64,000 nucleotides of DNA from an uncultured Chitinophaga sp. (GTDB lineage: Bacteria > Bacteroidota > Bacteroidia > Cytophagales > Cyclobacteriaceae): positions 558,001 through 622,000 of the forward strand of contig CABHOK010000007.1 of assembly GCA_902168205.1 (NCBI GenBank), written 5' to 3'. The translations under genes and the position numbers were made by a program. This document shows positions 54,049-62,480 of the stretch, piece by piece. How positions within the stretch are numbered: position 1 is the first letter of the stretch; every line of letters begins with the position of its first letter. Below the pieces are notes generated by a model. It ran no database searches. It had not been told where the DNA came from and saw only the letters and a program-made list of their open reading frames with translations.

Positions 54049-56724
54049 TTACTCATACTTCAACGTATTTGCCGGATTTACCCGCGCTGTCTTTAAGACC
54101 TGGAAGCTCACCGTAAAAGCAGCAATCATAAAGACAACCAGCATTGGCACCATAAACAAAAACCATTGCAATGAAATCCGGTACGGATAATTCCGCAGCC
54201 AGCTATCCATCGAGAAGTATGCTATGGGCACAGATAGTAAAATAGCAACGGCAACCAGTTTCATAAAATCCGATGACAGCAATGTAATGATATTAAGCAA
54301 TGATGCTCCCAATGCTTTTCGTATACCGATCTCCTTCGTACGCTGAACAGCCGTGTACGATGAAAGTCCTACAAGCCCCAGGCAAGATATAATTATACCC
54401 AATCCGGTAAATATGGAAATGATTCGGGCGAAACGTTTTTCATCCATATACTGTGCATAGTATCGATCTTCTATAAATGAATACTGAAATGCATTTCCCG
54501 GAAAGAATTTCTTATATATAGTTTCAACCACCGGAATGAGTTCATCCTTACGCGCATCGGCTATCCGTATGGAGGTCGGACCATACGTGCTATAGGTTGG
54601 CAAAAATACAATCGGCTCCATCGGCTTCTTCAACGACTCCTGGTGAAAGTCATTAACCACACCAATAATAGTCCACTTTCTGTTTCCATCAATAATCTCC
54701 TGCCCCACCGCTTCTTCTGCATTGGCAAAACCAAATAACTTCACAGCATTCTGATTGATGACGGCAACCGTGATGTCATCGAAATTTACTTTATGATCCG
54801 TAACCACAAACTTTCTTCCGGTTATAACCGATATACCATACGTATCAAAGAAATGATAGTCGGCACCAAGGAAACTTGTTGTATAGTGTGATTCAGTTGG
54901 TTGATTGCTTATCCGAAAATCAAAGCCTCTCCCCAGGCGATCTCCCGGCAAGCGGCTGGAAGTTGCAGCACTTGCAATGCCATTGGTATGCACCAGTTCA
55001 TACTTGAAATTCTCAACACGCTCCACAAATGTTGAGTCCCACGCCATGAGTTCCGGCCCGTCCACAATCATTATATCATTGATGTTCATTCCTAAATCGG
55101 CCGTGTTCATAAAACGCAATTGCTTCGATACGATCAGTGTACCGGTGATCAACGTAGCTGACGCTGTAAACTGAAATATTACCAATGCTTTTCGCAGATA
55201 GTGTCCACTGGACGAACGTTGAAATTTACCTTTCAATACGCTAACCGGCTGATACGAAGAGAGCACAAAGGCAGGATAAAAACCCGACAGCAATATACCG
55301 CCTAGCATCACGCCAATAAATATAAATATACTGGAGCTATTCAATTCCGAAAGTACATGCCACAGACTCAATTGATGTCCCACTATGTCGTTAAAAGTAA
55401 ACTGACATGCCTGTACACAAAGTATAGCGGCTACAAATGCAAGGCATGATATAAGCGCTGATTCAAAAATAAACTGTCCTACAAGCTGGCTCTTCATCGC
55501 TCCCATTACCTTGCGCAAGCCAACCTCTTTGGCCCGGTCGAGAGCACGCGAGGTCGTCAGGTTTATATAGTTGATCCAGGCTATTACCAGGATAAAGATT
55601 GCTATCACCAGCATGGCCCATACTGATTTCCCACTGGCCGTACGGGCTATATCGTATTCATAATCTGAGTATAGATGCGCGCGACTAAGCGGCTGCAGGT
55701 AAAATTTTTCAACACTGCCTGATACTTTATCGCCTTTAAAATATCGTTCACTGAAAACAGGAAATTTACTCTCAAGAGATTGATAGTCTGCGCCTGGCTT
55801 CAACACAATATAGTGTCTGAAATCAGACCATTTCCAGCTGACATCCGCATCGTTGTTACCTTCGCCAATCAGCGTTCTATACGACACCAAAGCATCAAAC
55901 TGCAAATGCGAATTATCCGGCACATTCGCACAAACACCGGTCACTTTATAGGGTTGCTTATCACTTCCCCAGTATATTTCCTTACCAAGCGCATCCACTA
56001 TATTGCTACGCGTCAGGTTAAAATATTTGCGCGCCAGGTCTTCCGTAATTACAACTGTATGTCCATCCTTCAAAGCCGACAAGCGTTCACCTGCCAAAAG
56101 CGGAAAGCTGAATACAGAAAGAAAATGCTCGTCTACCATCAGACTTTGATCGTCCTGAAAGTACTCATCATTAACCCGCGCATTAAAGGCTCCCGATGGC
56201 ATCAGCCGGGTATATATCTCTATTTCAGCATAGTCTTTCGCCATAGTCGGACCTATAGTCGGGTATGTAATCGTACCATGCTGTATCAGCTTTCCATTTT
56301 GAAACCGGTCGTTGGTCACCCGGTATATTCGATCATACTTATCATGAAATTTATCGTAGCTCAGTTCGAACGTTACAAACTGAAAGATCAGCAGGCACGC
56401 AGCGAGGCCGATGCCAAGACCAAATACATTTATAGCGGAGAATACTTTGTTCTTCGCTACATTTCGAAAAGCAATGATTAAGTAATTACGCAGCATCATC
56501 GTATTGATCAGTTGGAAAGTAAATTTGTTCCGTAGTAAAATGCCGGGCCGGAAAAACTTCAGCGCACTCCACACCAACTTTCGCGTGGCGTTCCGTTCGC
56601 CTATACGCTTCACATCACGATAATAACGTTGCACCAAATCGCCCTCTATTTCTTCACGCAATTCTTCCGGGCAGATCCACCGCAAAAACTTTCTTGCAAA
56701 ACGGGAAGGGTGTTCCTCCTGCAT
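54049..56724 (-). CDS. FtsX-type ABC transporter permease with Bacteroidetes prefix domain
   Basis: An 891-residue permease. Residues about 5-75 are the permease prefix domain (FARKFLRWICPEELREEIEGDLVQRYYRDVKRIG). A FtsX/MacB core follows: first helix at RNVAKNKVFSAINVFGLGIGLAACLLIFQFV, a large periplasmic MacB_PCD domain (about 115-345), three helices with RALDRAKEVGLRKVMGAMKSQLVGQFIFESALI, a second periplasmic domain and final helices with TKEIGIRKALGASLLNIITLLSSDFMKLV. The RKxxGA motifs are typical for the MacB/FtsX mechanotransmission family. It needs a separate ATPase, not present in the window. Likely handles antimicrobial efflux or lipoprotein/peptide export. Confidence 0.92.
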   Translation of the reverse strand: MQEEHPSRFARKFLRWICPEELREEIEGDLVQRYYRDVKRIGERNATRKLVWSALKFFRPGILLRNKFTFQLINTMMLRNYLIIAFRNVAKNKVFSAINVFGLGIGLAACLLIFQFVTFELSYDKFHDKYDRIYRVTNDRFQNGKLIQHGTITYPTIGPTMAKDYAEIEIYTRLMPSGAFNARVNDEYFQDDQSLMVDEHFLSVFSFPLLAGERLSALKDGHTVVITEDLARKYFNLTRSNIVDALGKEIYWGSDKQPYKVTGVCANVPDNSHLQFDALVSYRTLIGEGNNDADVSWKWSDFRHYIVLKPGADYQSLESKFPVFSERYFKGDKVSGSVEKFYLQPLSRAHLYSDYEYDIARTASGKSVWAMLVIAIFILVIAWINYINLTTSRALDRAKEVGLRKVMGAMKSQLVGQFIFESALISCLAFVAAILCVQACQFTFNDIVGHQLSLWHVLSELNSSSIFIFIGVMLGGILLSGFYPAFVLSSYQPVSVLKGKFQRSSSGHYLRKALVIFQFTASATLITGTLIVSKQLRFMNTADLGMNINDIMIVDGPELMAWDSTFVERVENFKYELVHTNGIASAATSSRLPGDRLGRGFDFRISNQPTESHYTTSFLGADYHFFDTYGISVITGRKFVVTDHKVNFDDITVAVINQNAVKLFGFANAEEAVGQEIIDGNRKWTIIGVVNDFHQESLKKPMEPIVFLPTYSTYGPTSIRIADARKDELIPVVETIYKKFFPGNAFQYSFIEDRYYAQYMDEKRFARIISIFTGLGIIISCLGLVGLSSYTAVQRTKEIGIRKALGASLLNIITLLSSDFMKLVAVAILLSVPIAYFSMDSWLRNYPYRISLQWFLFMVPMLVVFMIAAFTVSFQVLKTARVNPANTLKYE

Positions 56725-57068
56725 AGGTATAATTCAAACTATACTTGTGATTCAGACAATAAATCTCACAACACGTACCCTCCGTCAACGTATTTCCTTC
56801 TATTTTGTTAAGTAAATATGTAAAATAAATATTACAATGGCAATGCCTGCGGCCCGCGCTATCCGCTACAAGTCCGCCATGCGCGCAAACCCAACACGCT
56901 TCGGGCTTTCCGCTACTATCGCTATTGCAGATTCCGGCAAGCATACCGGACATCCCCCCCTTCCTGGCTCGGTCTCAAAAAAAGTTAATAAAAATTATAA
57001 GAACCGGAACCAATTATTATTCTTTGCGTTTTCTAGAATAAGACCGAACGGTCTAAAACTACAGTACT
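56725..57068. other. Divergent intergenic region with GC-rich dispersed repeat
   Basis: About 345 bases between the permease gene and tetR. Bases 56837-56950 are GC-rich (CGCGCTATCCGCTACAAGTC ... TTTCCGCTACTATCGCTATT) and stand out from AT-rich surroundings. The segment resembles the 'GCGATAGxAGCGGA' intergenic repeat family of Bacteroidetes as I remember it. A TetR operator follows at 57041. Confidence 0.55.
57041..57054. promoter_or_regulatory. TetR operator upstream of tetR
   Basis: AGACCGAACGGTCT: perfect 6-base arms AGACCG/CGGTCT around AA, 14 bases before the tetR start codon at 57069. The related site at 57669-57682 supports regulation by the adjacent TetR. Confidence 0.8.
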
Positions 57069-57650
57069 ATGACAAAGTCAGAGCGAACCAGACAGTTTAT
57101 TATCGAACAATCGGCTGCCATTATTAATAAAAAAGGAGTTGCCGGCACCGCTATATCCGACCTGATGGAAGCAACCAAACTTGCCAAAGGCGGCATCTAT
57201 GGCAACTTTGAAAATAAAGATGAGATCTGTGTGGAAGCATTTGATTACCTCACAGGTCTGGTCGCTCGCGGATTAGACAGCGCCATAGCAAACAAACAAA
57301 CCGCCCGCGAAAAACTGTTTGCACTCCTGGATTACTACCACGACAACCTCGCCACAAGCGAAACCGGAGGATGTCCTCTGCTCAACTTTGGCACGGAAGC
57401 AGATGACACAAACCCCGAGCTTAAACAACGTGTTGCCAAAGGAATAAAAAGAAGCCAGCAACGCATGATCAAACTTATAGAAGAAGGACAAGCAGCCGGT
57501 GATTTCAGCAAACGCACCGATGCCAGTCTCTTCGCGCTAAAAATGTTCACTATGATTGAAGGCGCAATCTTCGCATCGCGGGTAACCAACAATAAAGCCA
57601 TGATGAAATCAGTAGTGGACATGCTGAAAAAAGAAATTGACGCGCTCTAG
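57069..57650 (+). CDS. TetR-family transcriptional repressor
   Basis: A 193-residue TetR protein. The helix-turn-helix is GVAGTAISDLMEATKLAKGGIYGNFENKDEICVEAFDYL, close to the regulator at 16481-17068, with the same GGCPLLNFGTEADDTN C-terminal motif. Operators lie upstream (57041-57054) and between it and the MFS gene (57669-57682). Inference: represses itself and the efflux gene 87 bases downstream, being released by a substrate of the transporter. The palindrome cores differ (AGACCG here, TGACCG at the other TetR), so the two regulators may be separable in specificity. Confidence 0.92.
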   Translation: MTKSERTRQFIIEQSAAIINKKGVAGTAISDLMEATKLAKGGIYGNFENKDEICVEAFDYLTGLVARGLDSAIANKQTAREKLFALLDYYHDNLATSETGGCPLLNFGTEADDTNPELKQRVAKGIKRSQQRMIKLIEEGQAAGDFSKRTDASLFALKMFTMIEGAIFASRVTNNKAMMKSVVDMLKKEIDAL

Positions 57651-57668
57651 TTTTTTTTAACCATAAAA

Positions 57669-57682
57669 AGACCGATCGGTCT
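57669..57682. promoter_or_regulatory. TetR operator upstream of the MFS efflux gene
   Basis: AGACCGATCGGTCT is a perfect 14-base palindrome located 55 bases before the MFS start codon (57737) and 18 bases after the tetR stop. Confidence 0.82.
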
Positions 57683-57736
57683 AAAATAAAGATAAGAACA
57701 CATGAACCCGAACAATCAAAAAAACACAATACAAAA

Positions 57737-58960
57737 ATGAAAACCCTGAAAGAAAGTCACGCAGCAATCAGCACAGTGCTTGCATTTGCCCTCATCCCCC
57801 TATCGGGCTTCGCCACCGATATATACCTTCCATCCTTCCCTGCCATGGCCGTATTGTTCGGCACCAGCCAGGCAGATATACAGCTATCGCTTGTGGTGTT
57901 TGTGGTTAGTAACGGTATCAGCCAGTTGTTCGTGGGCAGTCTGCTCGATACATTTGGTCGTTATCGTTTAAGCATTGCATCGCTTGTTGTTTTCGCATTG
58001 TCGAGTTTCATCATTGCTGAGACACACAGTCTGCCGATGTTGCTAAGCATGCGGATTATACAAGGCATTGCCATAGCATTGATCGTTGTCGGCAAACGCG
58101 CTTTCTTCATCGATCTATATACCGGCAGCCGGTTGAAACACTATACCAGTCTGTTCTCCATTATGTGGGCCACAGCACCCATCATCGCTCCTTTCCTGGG
58201 TGGCTTTCTTCAGCATTACTTTGGGTGGCAGTCCAACTTCTATTTCCTCGGTTTTACCACACTGGCTATTCTTACACTTGAACTGATCTATAGCGGAGAA
58301 ACACTCAAGTCACCGCAGGTCTTTAAAGTCAGCACACTTTTAAACATCTATGCATCAAAACTAAAAACCTTCGACTTCAGTGTCAGCCTCTTCATTCTGG
58401 GCTCAGCATTCTCTATGGTTATTGTCTTCAACATGGCAAGTCCATTCATTATCCAGCATATCTTCCATGCATCGGCAGTCACCATCGGCTATTGTTCACT
58501 TTTATCAGGTGTAGCAATTCTGGCGGGGGGATTAATCAGCAAGTCAATGATCAACCGTCCATTGGCTACCAAGATGCGTATAGTGGCACCGTTGCTGATT
58601 ACCTTTTCAACTGCGATGATTATGACCATGACCTATCTCCCTTCGCTGGTTACATTCATGATCATCGTTATCCTGACGCACATGGCCAGTGGCTTTACCT
58701 TTAATACATTCTATACCTTTGCGCTGGGCCGCTTCTCATCCAATGCCGGCATCGTAAGCGGTATTACCGGGGGCGGAACCTATATTATTACGTCAATACT
58801 TAGCTTTAGCGTTATTACCGTTCTGCAGGTGCAGGATCTTGTTATGCTCGGTACCGCATATCTAACACTAGCCACGTTGATCAGCGTAGCATTCATTATC
58901 TTCTCTTTCGCACAAAAGCGCGTTCTCGCTATACAAGCACAGACAGTAGCAGCAGTATAA
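57737..58960 (+). CDS. MFS transporter, Bcr/CflA-like multidrug efflux
   Basis: A 407-residue protein with about 12 transmembrane helices. The first loop motif is FATDIYLPSFPAMAVLFGTSQADIQLSLVVF, with motif A-like GSLLDTFGRYRLSIASL in the 2-3 loop; these are hallmarks of the Bcr/CflA subfamily (DIYLPxFP, DxxGRR-like). Other parts: RIIQGIAIALIVVGKRAFFIDLY, FLGGFLQHYFGWQSNFYFLG. Such proteins export bicyclomycin, chloramphenicol or small metabolites using the proton gradient. It is controlled by the adjacent TetR through the operator at 57669. A terminator follows at 58982. Confidence 0.92.
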   Translation: MKTLKESHAAISTVLAFALIPLSGFATDIYLPSFPAMAVLFGTSQADIQLSLVVFVVSNGISQLFVGSLLDTFGRYRLSIASLVVFALSSFIIAETHSLPMLLSMRIIQGIAIALIVVGKRAFFIDLYTGSRLKHYTSLFSIMWATAPIIAPFLGGFLQHYFGWQSNFYFLGFTTLAILTLELIYSGETLKSPQVFKVSTLLNIYASKLKTFDFSVSLFILGSAFSMVIVFNMASPFIIQHIFHASAVTIGYCSLLSGVAILAGGLISKSMINRPLATKMRIVAPLLITFSTAMIMTMTYLPSLVTFMIIVILTHMASGFTFNTFYTFALGRFSSNAGIVSGITGGGTYIITSILSFSVITVLQVQDLVMLGTAYLTLATLISVAFIIFSFAQKRVLAIQAQTVAAV

Positions 58961-58981
58961 ATTCTGTTGATTGAAATAAAG

Positions 58982-59014
58982 AAAGGTTGCCTCCTTTGGG
59001 GACAACCTTTTTTT
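58982..59014 (+). terminator. Intrinsic terminator after the MFS gene
   Basis: AAAGGTTG and CAACCTTT form the outer stem, with CTCC/GGGG pairing inside, followed by a T-run (TTTTTTTGTTT). Confidence 0.9.
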
Positions 59015-59150
59015 GTTTCTACCGTCACGAAAGCTATTAATACATGAAAAACTTTTATCAGCCGTTTCATGAATTTCTCTTTTTTATATAGTATTATGAA
59101 TTGTTGAAATTTCAACCGGAGAACTTGCACTACAACAAACGCTGTGTCGC

Positions 59151-60290
59151 ATGGCAGACGTAATACGCTTTCATATACTTGCTCACATTTTAATTTCGTT
59201 TACAGGTGCGTTGCTGTTGCTGGCAATCTGGTATAATATCAGCGATCGGTTCAAACAGATTCTACAGGAAGATAACTCTCCAAAACGCGTTGATAAAGGT
59301 TTGCTGTATTTAAGCCTGGCAATCTTCGTATGGGTGGTTGCCGGCTGCTGGGCATATATAGGCAATACGTCTCATTTTTCGCAAACACTATATTTCAAAA
59401 CCGGGAATAATCTATTCTCTATTATAAATGATCTCTTCCTGTTTCTCGCGTTACGCTATGCAGATCATGCGCCTCAGTTTATTCACAAGCATACGAAGAA
59501 CAGCGTTCGGATCATTGTTCTCATTTTTATTCTGGCTCTCCTTACTTGTGCTATACCGTTCCTTTCAGGAGTACACAACGAGGTATATGGAGTTCGGATA
59601 AGCGCACTTCCCGACCTTGTTCTATCCGGCTTCTTAACGTTTCTGCTCATCGTTACTTTCTACAGAACATTTGCAAACCGCGGGCTACAGATCGTTGCTG
59701 TTATTTCTGTCATTGCCATTGTCTTTATATTCGTTTCCATCCTCCCCGATGCTTTCCCGGATTTGTATGATGACTTCACAAAAGACCTGATAAAAATTAC
59801 AGCTAAAACTTCGTTCATTGCCATCACACTGGTGCTGGCAACAAGCTGGGTTATTCAACTCGCGAATACACCTAAACCCAACGAGATGACGATTAGCTTT
59901 ATGGATTGGTCTCTCATAAAAATTACAATCCCTTCCAAGGAGATATTTGGCGCAACGCTTGAGTTTGGCTCGAAGACCACACAATATATCAACCTGCTGA
60001 AGTTTGCCATCCGGAGAAAACACGGAAATGAGACAGCGCAAAGTATTCTGATTGGTCTCGGGGGTGAGATCAACAATCAAACCTATCTCAGCCGCATCAT
60101 CGACAACATGAATGAAATTCTCAAGCTGGAAGAAGATCAGAAGCTGGACAGAAAAGATCTTTTTACATTCATCGGCCAGGGAAAGTACCGGCTGCGGATC
60201 ATTCCGGAGAATATCAAGATTGATGAAACATTACTCCGCGAATTTATCAATTCACCTGGCAATCAAGAGTATAAGTCCATTGTAACTTAA
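59151..60290 (+). CDS. Multi-pass membrane protein of unknown function
   Basis: A 379-residue protein with about seven transmembrane segments in the first 235 residues (ILISFTGALLLLAIWYN, LYLSLAIFVWVVAGCWAYIG, IIVLIFILALLTCAIPFL, LVLSGFLTFLLIVTFY, IVAVISVIAIVFIFVSIL, TSFIAITLVLATSWVIQLA). The C-terminal 140 residues are cytoplasmic (LIKITIPSKEIFGATLEFGSKTTQYINLLKFAIRRKHG ... LEEDQKLDRKDLFTFIGQGKYRLRIIPENIKID) and look like a helical, possibly winged-helix domain. I know related Bacteroidetes hypothetical proteins with this N-TM plus soluble tail layout, but no function. No close operon partners. Confidence 0.7.
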   Translation: MADVIRFHILAHILISFTGALLLLAIWYNISDRFKQILQEDNSPKRVDKGLLYLSLAIFVWVVAGCWAYIGNTSHFSQTLYFKTGNNLFSIINDLFLFLALRYADHAPQFIHKHTKNSVRIIVLIFILALLTCAIPFLSGVHNEVYGVRISALPDLVLSGFLTFLLIVTFYRTFANRGLQIVAVISVIAIVFIFVSILPDAFPDLYDDFTKDLIKITAKTSFIAITLVLATSWVIQLANTPKPNEMTISFMDWSLIKITIPSKEIFGATLEFGSKTTQYINLLKFAIRRKHGNETAQSILIGLGGEINNQTYLSRIIDNMNEILKLEEDQKLDRKDLFTFIGQGKYRLRIIPENIKIDETLLREFINSPGNQEYKSIVT

Positions 60291-60306
60291 TGTAACCGCA
60301 GTTACA
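60291..60306 (+). terminator. Weak hairpin after the membrane protein gene
   Basis: TGTAACCGCAGTTACA, 6-base arms around CGCA, starting at the base after the stop. A T-rich stretch begins about 10 bases later. Weak support. Confidence 0.35.
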
Positions 60307-60406
60307 CATCGTTTCTTTCCATTACTTTTTACTATTCTTTACAACAGCACTGGACTCTCGCATTACCAGCCAGATACATTTGGGCATTACCAAAATCCCT
60401 AAGCCC

Positions 60407-61864
60407 ATGGCAAACATCTGGCTCAAGAAAAGTATCACACAACTGATGAACGAAGCCTCCGGCAACGACAAAGGTCTCAAGCGAACCATCGGCACGATGG
60501 GACTTATTGCACTTGGTATCGGAGCAATTATAGGGGCCGGATTATTTACCAGCACAGCAGAAGCCATCGCGAATCATACCGGCCCTGCCGTGACAATCAG
60601 TTTTGTTATCGCAGGTATTGGTTGCGCGCTGGCGGGTCTGTGCTATGCCGAGTTTGCTTCTATGATTCCGATCGCGGGCAGCGCCTATACCTATGCGTAT
60701 GCAACGATGGGCGAATTCATTGCATGGATCATCGGGTGGGACCTCGTGTTGGAATATGGTGTTGCCTCAGCCAAAGTAGCTACATCGTGGTCAGAGTACC
60801 TGAATAAATTACTCAGCAATGTTTTTCATATTCAGATTCCGTATGAGTTCTCACACTCCCCATTCCAACAATCGGCTGACGGAGTGCACGGTATTATGAA
60901 TATACCGGCTTTATTCATCATCCTGCTGTTATCGCTTGTGTTGGTGAGAGGTGTTAAAGGATCATCGCTTGTGAACAGTATCATCGTTGTTATTAAAGTA
61001 GCCATTGTGTTGCTGTTCATTGGCTTTGGATGGTCCTATATCAATCCGGACAACTATACTCCCTATATACCGGCCAATACCAACGTATCGGGCGAATTCG
61101 GCTGGACCGGTATATTTGCCGGAGCAGGTGTTGTGTTCTTCGCATTTATAGGATTTGATGCTGTTTCCACCGCTGCGCAGGAAGCAAAAAATCCACAACG
61201 CGATATGCCCAAAGGTATATTATTATCATTATTGATCTGCGTAGTGCTATATATACTCTTTGCACACATACTGGCCGGTGTTGCCAACTATACAGAATTC
61301 AGAACCGTTGGACAGGAAGCATCCGTTACCTATGTTATCGATACCTATATGAAAGGCTATGGCTGGCTGTCAACCCTGATCACGATTGCTATACTGGCCG
61401 GATTTTCTTCCGTTATACTCGTTATGCTCATGGGACAATCGCGCGTATTTTTCTCAATGTCCAACGATGGCCTGGTACCAAAAATATTCTCGCAGCTTCA
61501 CCCGAAATTCAAAACACCCTGGAAGTCAAATTTCCTGTTCTTCATTTTCGTAGGACTCATCGCTGCCTTTATACCAGCCTCCATCATTTCCGACATGACC
61601 GTGATTGGAACATTATTCGCCTTCGTGCTGGTATGTATAGGCATTATCGTTTTGCGTAAAACAGATCCATCGCTTCCCCGCCCCTTCCGCACACCGTGGG
61701 TGCCGGTAATTCCGATTCTGGGTATTCTCGTTTGTACAGGACTAATATATACCCTCGGCCCTGCTAACTGGCTGCGGCTGATCGTCTGGCTGATCGTTGG
61801 TGTATTTATATACTTTAGCTATGGTGTTAAGAATAGTAAACTGCAAAACGAGTCAGTCTCCTAA
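60407..61864 (+). CDS. APC-family amino acid permease
   Basis: The ATG at 60407 (MANIWLKKSITQLMNEASG) gives 485 residues; a TTG upstream is less likely. About 12-13 transmembrane helices. The start GLIALGIGAIIGAGLFTSTAEAIANHTGPAVTISFVIAG contains the GxGxxGxG-like substrate-binding loop of APC transporters, followed by LCYAEFASMIPIAGSAYTYAYATMGEFIAWIIGWDLVLEYGVAS. FFAFIGFDAVSTAAQEAKNPQRDMPKGI and MGQSRVFFSMSNDGLVPKIF are typical of the cationic-amino-acid transporter (CAT/YhdG) branch. It takes up amino acids with protons. Monocistronic. Confidence 0.93.
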   Translation: MANIWLKKSITQLMNEASGNDKGLKRTIGTMGLIALGIGAIIGAGLFTSTAEAIANHTGPAVTISFVIAGIGCALAGLCYAEFASMIPIAGSAYTYAYATMGEFIAWIIGWDLVLEYGVASAKVATSWSEYLNKLLSNVFHIQIPYEFSHSPFQQSADGVHGIMNIPALFIILLLSLVLVRGVKGSSLVNSIIVVIKVAIVLLFIGFGWSYINPDNYTPYIPANTNVSGEFGWTGIFAGAGVVFFAFIGFDAVSTAAQEAKNPQRDMPKGILLSLLICVVLYILFAHILAGVANYTEFRTVGQEASVTYVIDTYMKGYGWLSTLITIAILAGFSSVILVMLMGQSRVFFSMSNDGLVPKIFSQLHPKFKTPWKSNFLFFIFVGLIAAFIPASIISDMTVIGTLFAFVLVCIGIIVLRKTDPSLPRPFRTPWVPVIPILGILVCTGLIYTLGPANWLRLIVWLIVGVFIYFSYGVKNSKLQNESVS

Positions 61865-61963
61865 TTATGAACAAGGGCTTCGTCAACTCTAATCTTTTTT
61901 TCAATCTCAACAGAGAAGGAAAGTAAACAGTTTACCGTACATTTTTTTGCGCTCGCTCGACAA

Positions 61964-62479
61964 TTACAAATGTTTGAGCTGATAAACCCTATTGACTTTT
62001 GGTTGTAGGACCCAAACTCCGATAGGAAATAGCAAAAATAATATAAAATAAAAAACCATACTTGAGTCCTGTGCTGTGCTTTGTTCTTCCCTCTTAAGTA
62101 ATTTACTAACAATCCAGAGACAAATCAGCAATGAAAAAAAAGCAAACGATAAAAGGATTTTCAAGACCTCTGGTATCGATACCTCACCGGTAGTTGCCGA
62201 TATATCAGCAAAAGCAAAAGTGTTCAAGTTATATATGGCAAATACCATAATAGCAAAAAACCAGCAACCTTTGAATACAATTAGGTGATAGGCGGCCCCG
62301 TTACGCGAAAGAAACGATACAATACACCAAAGCCAAAGACCATATATAACTAAAGAAATAATATTTGCGAAAGCTCCATACCGTACAATCTCCTCCTGTG
62401 AACTTGCTAATATGCTTGAAGCCAAAGGAGAACAAATGAGCATGAAAAATAACAACCAAGGTTTTAACTTAAGAAACAT
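61964..62479 (-). CDS. Small four-TM membrane protein next to the RHS gene (candidate immunity protein)
   Basis: The ATG at 62479 (MFLKLKPWLLFFMLICSPL) gives 171 residues, starting one base after the stop of the RHS gene at 62481, so both are probably co-translated. Four hydrophobic segments are visible (WLLFFMLICSPLASSILAS, IISLVIYGLWLWCIVSFL, GCWFFAIMVFAIYNLNTF, FAFFSLLICLWIVSKLL, with FYFILFLLFPIGVWVL at the end). I do not recognise a family. A small membrane protein immediately after an RHS tail is the classic place of an immunity protein; that is inference from position only. Confidence 0.6.
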   Translation of the reverse strand: MFLKLKPWLLFFMLICSPLASSILASSQEEIVRYGAFANIISLVIYGLWLWCIVSFLSRNGAAYHLIVFKGCWFFAIMVFAIYNLNTFAFADISATTGEVSIPEVLKILLSFAFFSLLICLWIVSKLLKREEQSTAQDSSMVFYFILFLLFPIGVWVLQPKVNRVYQLKHL

Positions 62480-62480
62480 A

